DNA of 64,000 nt, from assembly GCA_003388505.1 (NCBI GenBank), contig QQVO01000006.1, forward strand, positions 221,813-285,812, in the 5' to 3' direction. The stretch comes from Planctomycetota bacterium (lineage in GTDB: Bacteria; Planctomycetota; Planctomycetia; Planctomycetales; Planctomycetaceae). A model generated the notes under the pieces. The model saw nothing but the letters and a program-made list of their open reading frames with translations, ran no database searches and was not told the origin of the DNA. Positions 28,162-35,523 of the stretch are shown piece by piece (position 1 is the stretch's first letter; every line of letters begins with the position of its first letter). The translations under genes were made by a program, and so were the position numbers.

Positions 28162-28302
28162 CAATAAGCGCTGGTCCCCTACAACGGGTTCTCATTGGCC
28201 ATCGTGCCGCACAGTCGGAGCAACCGCGACTTTGACGATCAATTCTGCCCGATCTTCACGGTCGCAGCAACGCGAACCAACTGTCCGCCGCTTCCCCCGT
28301 CC

Positions 28303-28321
28303 GCGACTCCGCGAGCAACCC
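28303..28321. repeat. 19-bp dispersed repeat, copy 2
   Basis: Exact second copy of the word at 27173-27191, in the gap between the small unknown protein and the cupin-like gene. Confidence 0.7.
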
Positions 28322-28395
28322 CACAACGAGACTGCATGGGCGAGTCCCTGCTGGTGAAAGAGGCCGGCTGCGATCGGGTGGGCGCTGTCGCTTCG

Positions 28396-29406
28396 TCACG
28401 AAGCGGGCGCGACCTGCATTCGTTCCAGCACAACCGACTGTTCTTCGCTGAAGTCACCGGCGGTTTCCCCCTCGCAGAGCCTGTAGCCGGACTCGGCGTG
28501 CGGGTCGATGACGAATCGGCGGCGGAACCCGAACGTCTCGTCGACAGGTCGGCGGGTCAAGCGGTTCAGCAGGCTGAGGGCGCGCACACCGTTCTGCTTG
28601 AGATGGGCGACGAGTCCGTGGGGACTGCTGGAAAAATTCCTGACGCCGCATCTGTTCCGGAGGAAGTGGTTCGCCTTGTGGACCATAATCCGCCGTTTGG
28701 CGACGGGGTCGCGATGCTCCGTCGAAAGGGAGACGTTCAGGCCATCGAGGTTCTTGACCATGTGCGGGGAGTTTTGCGGCCAGGTGATCATCTGCCCGGG
28801 CTGAACACGGAACGACAGGGCATAGTCGTCGAACCAGCTTTCGTACGGCATGTCTTCCGACATGGCGCCGACGCTCAGGCGTTCCAGGTTTCGCTGCGAG
28901 ACGAATCGTTCGTCGCACGGGTAAACCCAAACCCGTTTCTCGCCGCGCAAGTGCCAGAGCATGTTGACCGGCAGGTCAACATGGTAATAGACCATGGCCT
29001 GCGGTGATGAAATGAGGAGGTTCGCGGATCGATGGCGGGCGCGAAAGCCCGGCACGGTCTCTTCGAGTTCGTCGTACACGGCGTCGACGAGTCGCCGATA
29101 CGTCTCGTGGAAGCGCGTCAACGCGACCAGATTGACCCAGAGTTTTCCCCCGCGCACCGCCTCGACAACGTCTTGCCCCGAGGCCCCGTTTCGTTCGCCG
29201 ACCATCCATTCAAACTTCTTCTCGTCGCTGCCCATCGCCGCAAGCGTGAGGTAGTCGTCCGGTTGCCCATCGATCAATTCCGCGAGCGCCTCATCAGAGA
29301 ACAGACCGGTTTCGTGCAGCCGGTGATTGGCGATGAGAACGGCCTGCTCGAGGACGCGGCATTGCTCGGGAGTCCAGTCTTTCAGATAGGAACTGGATGC
29401 GATCAT
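28396..29406 (-). CDS. JmjC/cupin-like Fe(II)/2-oxoglutarate oxygenase candidate
   Basis: 336 residues. A cupin-like core is visible at about 130-235: YYHVDLPVNMLWHLRGEKRVWVYP, then FRVQPGQMITWPQNSPHMV. H142, D144 and H225 would form the HxD...H iron-binding facial triad of 2-oxoglutarate oxygenases. The basic K/R in GEKRVW could bind the cosubstrate. The C-terminal 100 residues are basic and unassigned. Such proteins in bacteria hydroxylate proteins or small molecules; the target is unknown. Stands alone in repeat-rich DNA. Confidence 0.68.
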   Translation of the reverse strand: MIASSSYLKDWTPEQCRVLEQAVLIANHRLHETGLFSDEALAELIDGQPDDYLTLAAMGSDEKKFEWMVGERNGASGQDVVEAVRGGKLWVNLVALTRFHETYRRLVDAVYDELEETVPGFRARHRSANLLISSPQAMVYYHVDLPVNMLWHLRGEKRVWVYPCDERFVSQRNLERLSVGAMSEDMPYESWFDDYALSFRVQPGQMITWPQNSPHMVKNLDGLNVSLSTEHRDPVAKRRIMVHKANHFLRNRCGVRNFSSSPHGLVAHLKQNGVRALSLLNRLTRRPVDETFGFRRRFVIDPHAESGYRLCEGETAGDFSEEQSVVLERMQVAPAS

Positions 29407-29881
29407 CTCGAATCCTTTGTTGCGGGTCGGTGCGCAGCGGGCATGCTTTTGTGTTGCTCACGTTGAGAATCTTCTCGCGGTGCGCTAATTTCGCGTGAAG
29501 CAAGTTCCTCGTCATGGGCATCCGACTCACGGAGCGCGTCGGCTACATTGGTTGCGGCCGGAGGGCTCGCTGGGACGTCCAAGTGGCCTGACAGGGCCTT
29601 GTTTTCGGGTTGGCTGAACCGCGAATCCGCACGAAACCCTGCGGGATCCGTGCTTCCGAGCGAACCGCCCTGCCCATGAACTCGTAATTGACTCACCACA
29701 AGGGTACACGGCGGTTCGCCGGGATCATGCGAGTCATGCCGCTTCAGGAGACGAATTGGCCCGGCGTCTTCTCAACCAACTCGCGTAACCGTCACGACCC
29801 GACACGGAGTGATGCCCGAGTGGACTGTCGACCACCCGATTCTCCGGGGCGAATGACGCGCGAGATGCCGGGGGAACGCAC
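29407..29881. other. 475-base gap between the cupin-like gene and gyrB
   Basis: Contains a single arm of the CGACTC...GAGTCGG repeat family at 29522-29549. The remainder shows no gene, tRNA or clear regulatory element. Must include the promoter of the leftward cupin-like gene. Confidence 0.55.
29522..29549. repeat. Single arm of the CGACTCGCTCCGCGAGTCG repeat family
   Basis: Matches the right arm at 9957-9984 with a few changes, including the trailing GTCGGCTACATT. Confidence 0.6.
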
Positions 29882-32434
29882 TCAGACGTCGAGTTCGACG
29901 ACGTCGAGGGCGTGTTTTTCGATGAACTCGCGACGCGGTTCGACCTGGTCGCCCATCAGGACGCGAAAGATTTCCTCGGCGGAGGCTGCGTCTTCCAGAG
30001 TCACCTGCATGAGAGTCCGTTGCTCGGGGTCCATGCTGGTTTCGAAGAGTTCATCGGGATTCATTTCCCCGAGACCTTTGAAGCGCGTGTAGCTGAGGCC
30101 TCGGCCGCCGATGTCGCGGAGCGTCGGGACGAGTTCTCTGAGGCTGACGAGTTTTCGCTCGCCGGCTTCGTTCTCGACGACGTAGGGATAGAGCTGTTCG
30201 GCGTTGACGATCGCCGCCGGGAGAAGGTCTTCGAGGGAAAGGTCGAAACGTTTCCGCAATTCGCGAAGTCCGGCGTTGATGGCCCGCACTTCGTGCAGAT
30301 CGGTCACTTGCAGGGCCGGGGCGGCGGTTTCGGGCGGCGGACTCTCCGCTGCGGCGGTTGGCCCGGCGTCATCGGACGCCATGACCGACTCATCGGCCAC
30401 GCTCAGTTCGCGCCCCGCGCGTTGTTCTTCCGCCGCGAGGAATTCGTCCAGCTCGGATTTCGAAGCGAACCAGTGCTCTTCGCCTCCGAGGAACACGCGG
30501 AATCGCGGAAGGAGACCGCTCTCGGTCTGATAGTCGGCGACGGCCCGGAGTTGCAGACCTCTCCGCTCCAGGGCCTCGATCGGCTCTTCCATCGCGCCCA
30601 GCAGTTCGGCCAGTTGTCCCAGATCAGGGGTGGGGATTGCGCGGGCCGATTCAGCGGTGGGGGAGGTCTCGCCGGCGCGGTCACCGATGCGCAGGGTCGA
30701 CCCTTCGAGGCCGAGCGAGAGGAGTTCGCCCATCATTTCGTCGTGAGTCTGGATGTAGCGGGGCTTCTGATTGCGGCGGCCCTTCTGGCGTACCTGATAG
30801 AGGGGGGGCTGGGCGATGTAGACGCACTGCTGCTTCACCAGTTCCCGCATGTGACGGAAGATGAAGGTCAGCAACAGGGTGCGGATATGTGAGCCGTCGA
30901 TGTCGGCGTCGGTCATGAGGATGATCTTCCCGTACCGCCGCTTGGCGACATCCTGTTCGTCGGAGACCGGTGAGATTCCGATCGCCTTGAAGATTGCGGC
31001 GACTTCGGTGTTGCCGAGCACTTTGACGAGCTGCGCTTTTTCGACGTTCAGGATTTTGCCGCGCAGCGGGAGAATCGCCTGCGTGGCCGCGTCCCGGCCG
31101 GTGTCGGCGGAACCGCCGGCCGAGTCACCTTCGACCAGGTAGAGTTCGGAGACGTTCAGATCGTGGTTGCGGCAATCCCGGAGCTTCTCGGGGAGTCCCC
31201 CGGAGGTGACTTTGTTCTTGTCGCGCGAGAGGTCTCTGGCTTTTCGCGCGGCTTCGCGGGCCTCAGCCGCGCGGAGCCCCTTGGAGGTGATTGCCTTGGC
31301 TGCGGATGGGTTTTCTTCGAAGAAGCGAGTGAGGCTGTCTCCCAGGACGGAACTGACGGCTCCCTCCACTTCGGCGTTGGTCAATTTGACCTTGGTCTGC
31401 GATTCGAACTGCGGGTTGGGGACGCGAACAGTGATGACGGCCGCCAGCCCTTCCCGGAAGTCTTCGCCGGAGGGGGCGGTGTCTTTGTAGATGCCGGCTT
31501 TTTTGCCATAGGCGTTCAGCGTGCGGGTGAGTGCGGTCCGAAAGCCGCTGAGGTGCGTGCCGCCGTCGGGGTTGTAGATGCCGTTGGCGTAACAGCGTAC
31601 GTTTTCCGAGTAGCCGTCGTTCCACTGCAGGGCGATATCGACGTCGGTTTCCTCGACCGCGCCGCGCGTGCGGATGACTTCGGGAATCAGCGGTGTTTCG
31701 GTGCGGTTGAGGTACTGCACGAATTCGGTCAGGCCGTCCTCATAATGAAACGCGTCCGACTGGCCGGTCCGCTCGTCCTTGACGGCAATGCGAATGCCGG
31801 CGTTGAGAAACGCGCAGTCCTGCAGTTTCTTGTGAATGGTGTCGTAGACGATATTGGTATTGGGAAAAATCTCGCTGTCAGGCTTGAAGGTGACCTTCGT
31901 TCCGGTCTGATCGGTGGCGCCGAGACGGGTCAGCGGTTCGGCGACTTCGCCCCGCGCGAACTCCATCGTCCACACGTGCGATTCGCGGCGGACCTCGATC
32001 TCGACCCATTCGCTGCACGCGTTGACGGCGGTGAGGCCGACGCCGTGCAACCCGCCCGTGCCGGTCGTGTAGGCCTTGCGGTCGAATTTCCCGCCGGCGT
32101 GGATTTCGGTGAAGACGACTTCCAGCGCCGAACGATTGTCTAGATCGGGCATCGGGCCGATGGGGATTCCGCGGCCGTCGTCGGCGACGGTGACCGATCC
32201 GTCGCCGTTGATCGTGACCGACATCGTCGTGGCGTGTCCGTTGACGAATTCATCGACCACGTTGTCGGTGACTTCGAAGACAAGGTGATGCAGCCCGGCG
32301 AGGTCGGTGCCGCCGATGTACATGGCGGGCCGCAAGCGGATGCCTTCGATGCCTTCGAGGTGCTGGATCTTGTCGGCGCCGTAGCCGTCGTCGATTGTCT
32401 TGGATCCTGAATCTGTATTGGGTTCGTCTGCCAC
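29882..32434 (-). CDS. gyrB: DNA gyrase subunit B
   Basis: An 850-residue ATPase subunit of the type II topoisomerase that introduces negative supercoils. In order: GHKL ATPase (RPAMYIGG, VDEFVNGHAT, DDGRGIPIG, GLHGVGLTAVNACSEW), transducer, Toprim (YLVEGDSAGGSADTGRD, LPLRGKILNVEKA, MTDADIDGSHIRTLLLTF) and C-terminal GLGEMNPDELFETSMDP. An insert of about 200 residues (roughly 575-775) lies inside the Toprim region, in the place of the E. coli-type insert but with an acidic, low-complexity middle. Starts at GTG 32434 with GGAG nine bases upstream. It is the last gene of the dnaA-dnaN-dciA-gyrB group; gyrA is not in the window. Confidence 0.95.
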   Translation of the reverse strand: MADEPNTDSGSKTIDDGYGADKIQHLEGIEGIRLRPAMYIGGTDLAGLHHLVFEVTDNVVDEFVNGHATTMSVTINGDGSVTVADDGRGIPIGPMPDLDNRSALEVVFTEIHAGGKFDRKAYTTGTGGLHGVGLTAVNACSEWVEIEVRRESHVWTMEFARGEVAEPLTRLGATDQTGTKVTFKPDSEIFPNTNIVYDTIHKKLQDCAFLNAGIRIAVKDERTGQSDAFHYEDGLTEFVQYLNRTETPLIPEVIRTRGAVEETDVDIALQWNDGYSENVRCYANGIYNPDGGTHLSGFRTALTRTLNAYGKKAGIYKDTAPSGEDFREGLAAVITVRVPNPQFESQTKVKLTNAEVEGAVSSVLGDSLTRFFEENPSAAKAITSKGLRAAEAREAARKARDLSRDKNKVTSGGLPEKLRDCRNHDLNVSELYLVEGDSAGGSADTGRDAATQAILPLRGKILNVEKAQLVKVLGNTEVAAIFKAIGISPVSDEQDVAKRRYGKIILMTDADIDGSHIRTLLLTFIFRHMRELVKQQCVYIAQPPLYQVRQKGRRNQKPRYIQTHDEMMGELLSLGLEGSTLRIGDRAGETSPTAESARAIPTPDLGQLAELLGAMEEPIEALERRGLQLRAVADYQTESGLLPRFRVFLGGEEHWFASKSELDEFLAAEEQRAGRELSVADESVMASDDAGPTAAAESPPPETAAPALQVTDLHEVRAINAGLRELRKRFDLSLEDLLPAAIVNAEQLYPYVVENEAGERKLVSLRELVPTLRDIGGRGLSYTRFKGLGEMNPDELFETSMDPEQRTLMQVTLEDAASAEEIFRVLMGDQVEPRREFIEKHALDVVELDV

Positions 32435-32526
32435 TTGGGTGAACTCCGGCTAATCGAAAGAAAGACCGCGACGACTGCAGAGGGAGTTGTCCGCTGTTCG
32501 GATGCGAATAACGGGCGTCTCGCTCA

Positions 32527-32856
32527 TCAACTGCGCAACTTGAACTTCAGGTCCCGGATTTTGCAGCCCTGTTGGTCGTTCTGGAGGGATTCCAGCAGTG
32601 CGTGACGATGAAAGGAGGCAAGTTCGCTCAACAAGGACGCACTGCCGACGCCGATCTGGAGAACTCCGTTGCGGATTCCCAATACCCTGCTCTGCGACGC
32701 GACTTTTTCTCCGGCGATGCGCCGCCACAGTTCGGCCAACTGCTGTTCTCCCTGCGGCCTGCCGTAGCCTCGCAATGCGCACAGACGAGAAACGACGTCG
32801 CCCAACGCCTGCGGGCCGGATTCGGATCGATCAGCAGGCCAGTTCTTCCGTGACAC
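32527..32856 (-). CDS. dciA: DciA-like (DUF721) protein, probable replicative helicase loader/operator
   Basis: 109 residues. The DUF721 core is GEQQLAELWRRIAGEKVASQSRVLGIRNGVLQIGVGSASLLSELASF, followed by a basic tail. DciA is the ancestral DnaB loader in bacteria that lack DnaC/DnaI. GTG 32856 is chosen because GGAG lies seven bases upstream; a frame open to 33018 would overlap dnaN by about 80 bases and has an unlikely N-terminus. Placed between dnaN and gyrB, where many bacteria have recF followed by DUF721; recF is absent here. Confidence 0.8.
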   Translation of the reverse strand: MSRKNWPADRSESGPQALGDVVSRLCALRGYGRPQGEQQLAELWRRIAGEKVASQSRVLGIRNGVLQIGVGSASLLSELASFHRHALLESLQNDQQGCKIRDLKFKLRS

Positions 32857-32935
32857 CTGACTTCTCCCGGACGCGTTCCCGAACTTCTGTTGGTAAACGA
32901 GGACTCTTGTGATTCTTCCAGCGTCGGCGAACCGA

Positions 32936-34051
32936 TTACGGGGCTTCCGGTGCGAGCGGCATGACGACGTAACGGTAGTTCTCTTCCGCCTGGAAGACGG
33001 CGGCGCTGTTTCCGTCAATCAGATGCAGAATGACTTGGGCTGAAGGCTCCAAGACCCGCAAGAATTCGCTGACGAACCGGGGATCGAACGTGATGACCAC
33101 TTTGTCGCCGTCATACGAAACGGGCATGTCAATCCGGGATGTGCCGACGTCGGCCGCCTTGCTGCTCAAGGTCAGGGTGCCGTCCCCGAAAGAGAAATCG
33201 ACGCCGCGACTCTCTTCGTTGGTGACGATCATCGCCTGGCGGACCACGGAGTGCAGCGGTCCGGCGACCATCTCGATGTTGATGTTGAATTCACGCGGAA
33301 TCACGTCCTGATACTTCGGAAACCGCCCCTGGACGAGGCGGCCGTAGACGGTGGCCTGGCCGGATCGCACGATGACGTCGTTGGACTGGACGCAGATCTG
33401 CACGTCCGCCTCGTCGTCCGCCAGGCTCTTTTCGATCACAGAGAGCGCTTTGGACGGGACGACCGGGGCGACGTCGCTTTGACCGGGATTTCCCTCAGAG
33501 GTGCAGTTCGTGCTGCAGACGGCGAGCCGGCGACTGTCGGTCGCGGCGAGCGTCACCCTGTCTTCGGCGAAGTCGAGCAGGATGCCTCCGAGGGCGTAGC
33601 GTGTGCTTTCGACGTCGGTGGCAAAGATGGTGCGCTGAATCGCCTGCCGAAAGGCGCCGGCGGAGAGTTGGTAGTAATCGTCGCCGGAAAAAGTCGGGAC
33701 GTCCGGAAACTCCAGCGGGTCGGTGATCGACAGGCGGAATTCGCTGTGGGTGCACCGAATCCACAGCGCTTCTTCGTCGACTTCGATGGAAACAACGTCG
33801 TCCGGGACTTCGCGGAGAATGGCGGAGAGCCGTTGGGTCGGCAGCAGAACCTCGCCGGCCGATTCGGTCTCAACTTCGGGGAGTTCGTACCGGATGCCGA
33901 CCTCCTGATCGGTGGCGATCAGCGTGGCCTGCTTGTCCGCGACGTGAAGCTTGACGTTCTTGAGGACGTCTTTGGGAGTCCGCGAGGGGACTACGCCTCC
34001 GACAGCCTGAAAGCCGGCTGCAAGCATGTTGCGTTGGCATCGAATTCTCAT
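32936..34051 (-). CDS. dnaN: DNA polymerase III beta subunit (sliding clamp)
   Basis: 371 residues, the expected length for the three-domain ring clamp. Recognisable are MRIRCQRNMLAAGFQAVGGVVPSRTPKDVLKNV at the N-terminus, the second-domain FATDVESTRYALGGILLDF and TDSRRLAV, and the C-terminal YRYVVMPLAPEAP in place of the classic VVMPMRL end. 265 bases separate it from dnaA upstream; dciA follows 79 bases later. Confidence 0.95.
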   Translation of the reverse strand: MRIRCQRNMLAAGFQAVGGVVPSRTPKDVLKNVKLHVADKQATLIATDQEVGIRYELPEVETESAGEVLLPTQRLSAILREVPDDVVSIEVDEEALWIRCTHSEFRLSITDPLEFPDVPTFSGDDYYQLSAGAFRQAIQRTIFATDVESTRYALGGILLDFAEDRVTLAATDSRRLAVCSTNCTSEGNPGQSDVAPVVPSKALSVIEKSLADDEADVQICVQSNDVIVRSGQATVYGRLVQGRFPKYQDVIPREFNINIEMVAGPLHSVVRQAMIVTNEESRGVDFSFGDGTLTLSSKAADVGTSRIDMPVSYDGDKVVITFDPRFVSEFLRVLEPSAQVILHLIDGNSAAVFQAEENYRYVVMPLAPEAP

Positions 34052-34316
34052 GGGGAATGCTCACTGCTCCAGTGTCTGATTCCGGGTGCGTTCCGTCTGA
34101 TAGATTTTTATTTCCGCAGTAGTAGTCTAAGCGAGCGATTGTGGAGTGTGGGTTGTCCGGATTTTATCACGTAAGGCACTGGATTGAAATGGCTTACGTC
34201 GTCTGCAAGCGGCTCGTTGATTGTTCAAAGGATCGTGGAAACTGGTTGATACTGAGAGGAGCGGAACGGGATGAACGCGGCGGTTTTCCACGCTGCCCTG
34301 CGACCTCTTCGAAAGG
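34052..34316. other. dnaA-dnaN intergenic region, candidate replication origin
   Basis: 265 bases between dnaA and dnaN, the commonest oriC position. It has a locally AT-rich patch (about 34098-34118, TAGATTTTTATTT). One near-match to the DnaA box consensus TTWTNCACA (TTTTCCACG near 34283, 8 of 9) is seen, plus weaker ones (TTTATCACG near 34162, 7 of 9). No cluster of perfect boxes exists, so this is a positional guess. It must also carry the dnaN promoter. Confidence 0.3.
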
Positions 34317-35414
34317 CTACCCGGCGGAGGAGCGTCTTGTTCCCGACTTGTTGACTCGTTTTCGACGATCGCCGGTTCGCCGCTCCTCGCAGAGCGACTT
34401 GCGAATGTTTTCGACGATGGGCTGGAGGGCCAGATCGGACTCCAGTTGTTCCTCGAACCGCTGACAGGCGTGGACCACCGTGCTGTGGGAACGCCCGTTG
34501 AAGTATTTTCCAATGGACTGGCAGGGGGAGGACGTGAGTTCGCGGGCCAGGTACATGGCCGCCTGCCGGGGGATGCGGGCCTTGGCAGAGCGCGAGTCGG
34601 AGCGCAGGATCCGGAGCGCGACTCCAAACTGCCGGGCGACTTCGCGACTGATTTCAGGGACGGTGTTCTGCGACTGCAGCGGTTCGGTGTCGACCAGTTG
34701 TTGCGCGAACGCTAGGTCGACCATTTGCGACTGCTGGCGGGACTGTTGTGCCAGACGCGTCGCGAGGCCGGCCAGTTCTCTGGGAGAGACCGCGAATTCG
34801 CGGGCGAGCAACCGGACGGCGTCGGCCGATACGGGCACGTTGTGCAGTTTCGCAAAGTGGTCGAGCAGCAGGGCCCGACTTTCGGACGACGGCAACGCGA
34901 CGTGGGCGGTGACTCCTCCGTGACATCGATTCACCAACCTTTGGCTCAACCCTGTGATCTTTCGCGGCGGCCGGGCCAGCGTGAAAATCACCCGACCTTC
35001 GCGGGCGATCACCTGGTCGACGATCTGAACCAACGCCTCCTGCGCGCGGCGCCGGCGCCGCATTCCCTGCACGTCTTCGCAGACAAGCAGGTCGCATGCG
35101 GCGTACGACTCCTGAAACTGTCGAAAAAAACGGTTTCGGCACGCCTCGTCCCATTCCTGGGCGAATTCGGCGCCGGTCACGTGCATTGCGCGCGATTCGC
35201 CTTCGCTGAGCCGCGACTGTTGCAAGACATGGTCGCAGATATGCGACTTTCCCACGCCGGGCGCTCCGTCGATTGTCAGAAGTGCGGCAGGCCCTCTGCG
35301 GGGCCGCTGCGCAAGGGTTTCGGCAGCGGCAAACGCGAAGCGGTTTTCCGGCAGGACAACGAACCGTCCCCGGTCTCGAACAGGGCTGCGCCGCAGGGTT
35401 TGCTGGGTTGTCAC
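34317..35414 (-). CDS. dnaA: Chromosomal replication initiator DnaA, short and divergent
   Basis: 365 residues. AAA+ domain III: ENRFAFAAAETLAQ, Walker A GAPGVGKSH (50-58), Walker B LLVCEDVQ (109-116), sensor TLARPPRKITGLSQRLVNR with the arginine finger near R163. Domain IV helix-turn-helix: IPRQAAMYLARELTSSPCQSIGKYFNGRSHSTVVHA (281-315), where the canonical GRDHTT is GRSHST (307-312). Domains I and II, which carry the partner-binding region, are missing: only ~20 residues precede domain III. GTG 35414 is chosen for its GGAGG six bases upstream; GTG 35447 would add 11 residues. Next to dnaN and dciA, so initiation is the likely role, but a paralogue elsewhere is possible. Confidence 0.85.
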   Translation of the reverse strand: MTTQQTLRRSPVRDRGRFVVLPENRFAFAAAETLAQRPRRGPAALLTIDGAPGVGKSHICDHVLQQSRLSEGESRAMHVTGAEFAQEWDEACRNRFFRQFQESYAACDLLVCEDVQGMRRRRRAQEALVQIVDQVIAREGRVIFTLARPPRKITGLSQRLVNRCHGGVTAHVALPSSESRALLLDHFAKLHNVPVSADAVRLLAREFAVSPRELAGLATRLAQQSRQQSQMVDLAFAQQLVDTEPLQSQNTVPEISREVARQFGVALRILRSDSRSAKARIPRQAAMYLARELTSSPCQSIGKYFNGRSHSTVVHACQRFEEQLESDLALQPIVENIRKSLCEERRTGDRRKRVNKSGTRRSSAG

Positions 35415-35483
35415 GTGCGGCCTCCGTACCACAAAGCCGTTGGTCACGTTCGGGGTCGATCGGAAAGCCTGATTCTACCCGGC

Positions 35484-35509
35484 CCGGTCCCGCTTCGCGA
35501 GCGGACCGG
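35484..35509. other. GC-rich hairpin between leuS and dnaA
   Basis: Stem CCGGTC (35484-35489) pairs with GACCGG (35504-35509), continued by CGCT/AGCG after one bulged C, with a 5-base loop. It lies 15 bases after the leuS stop and about 70 bases before the dnaA start, so it could end leuS transcripts or affect dnaA read-through. There is no U-tract. Confidence 0.45.
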
Positions 35510-35523
35510 AGGCTCGATGACGG

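Noticed and set aside
32857..33018. Longer dciA start overlapping dnaN
   Set aside because: The extra residues are Arg/Ser/Thr-rich and overlap dnaN; GTG 32856 has a clear ribosome binding site.
35415..35523. Origin upstream of dnaA
   Set aside because: No DnaA-box-like words and no AT-rich patch; only a GC-rich hairpin is found.
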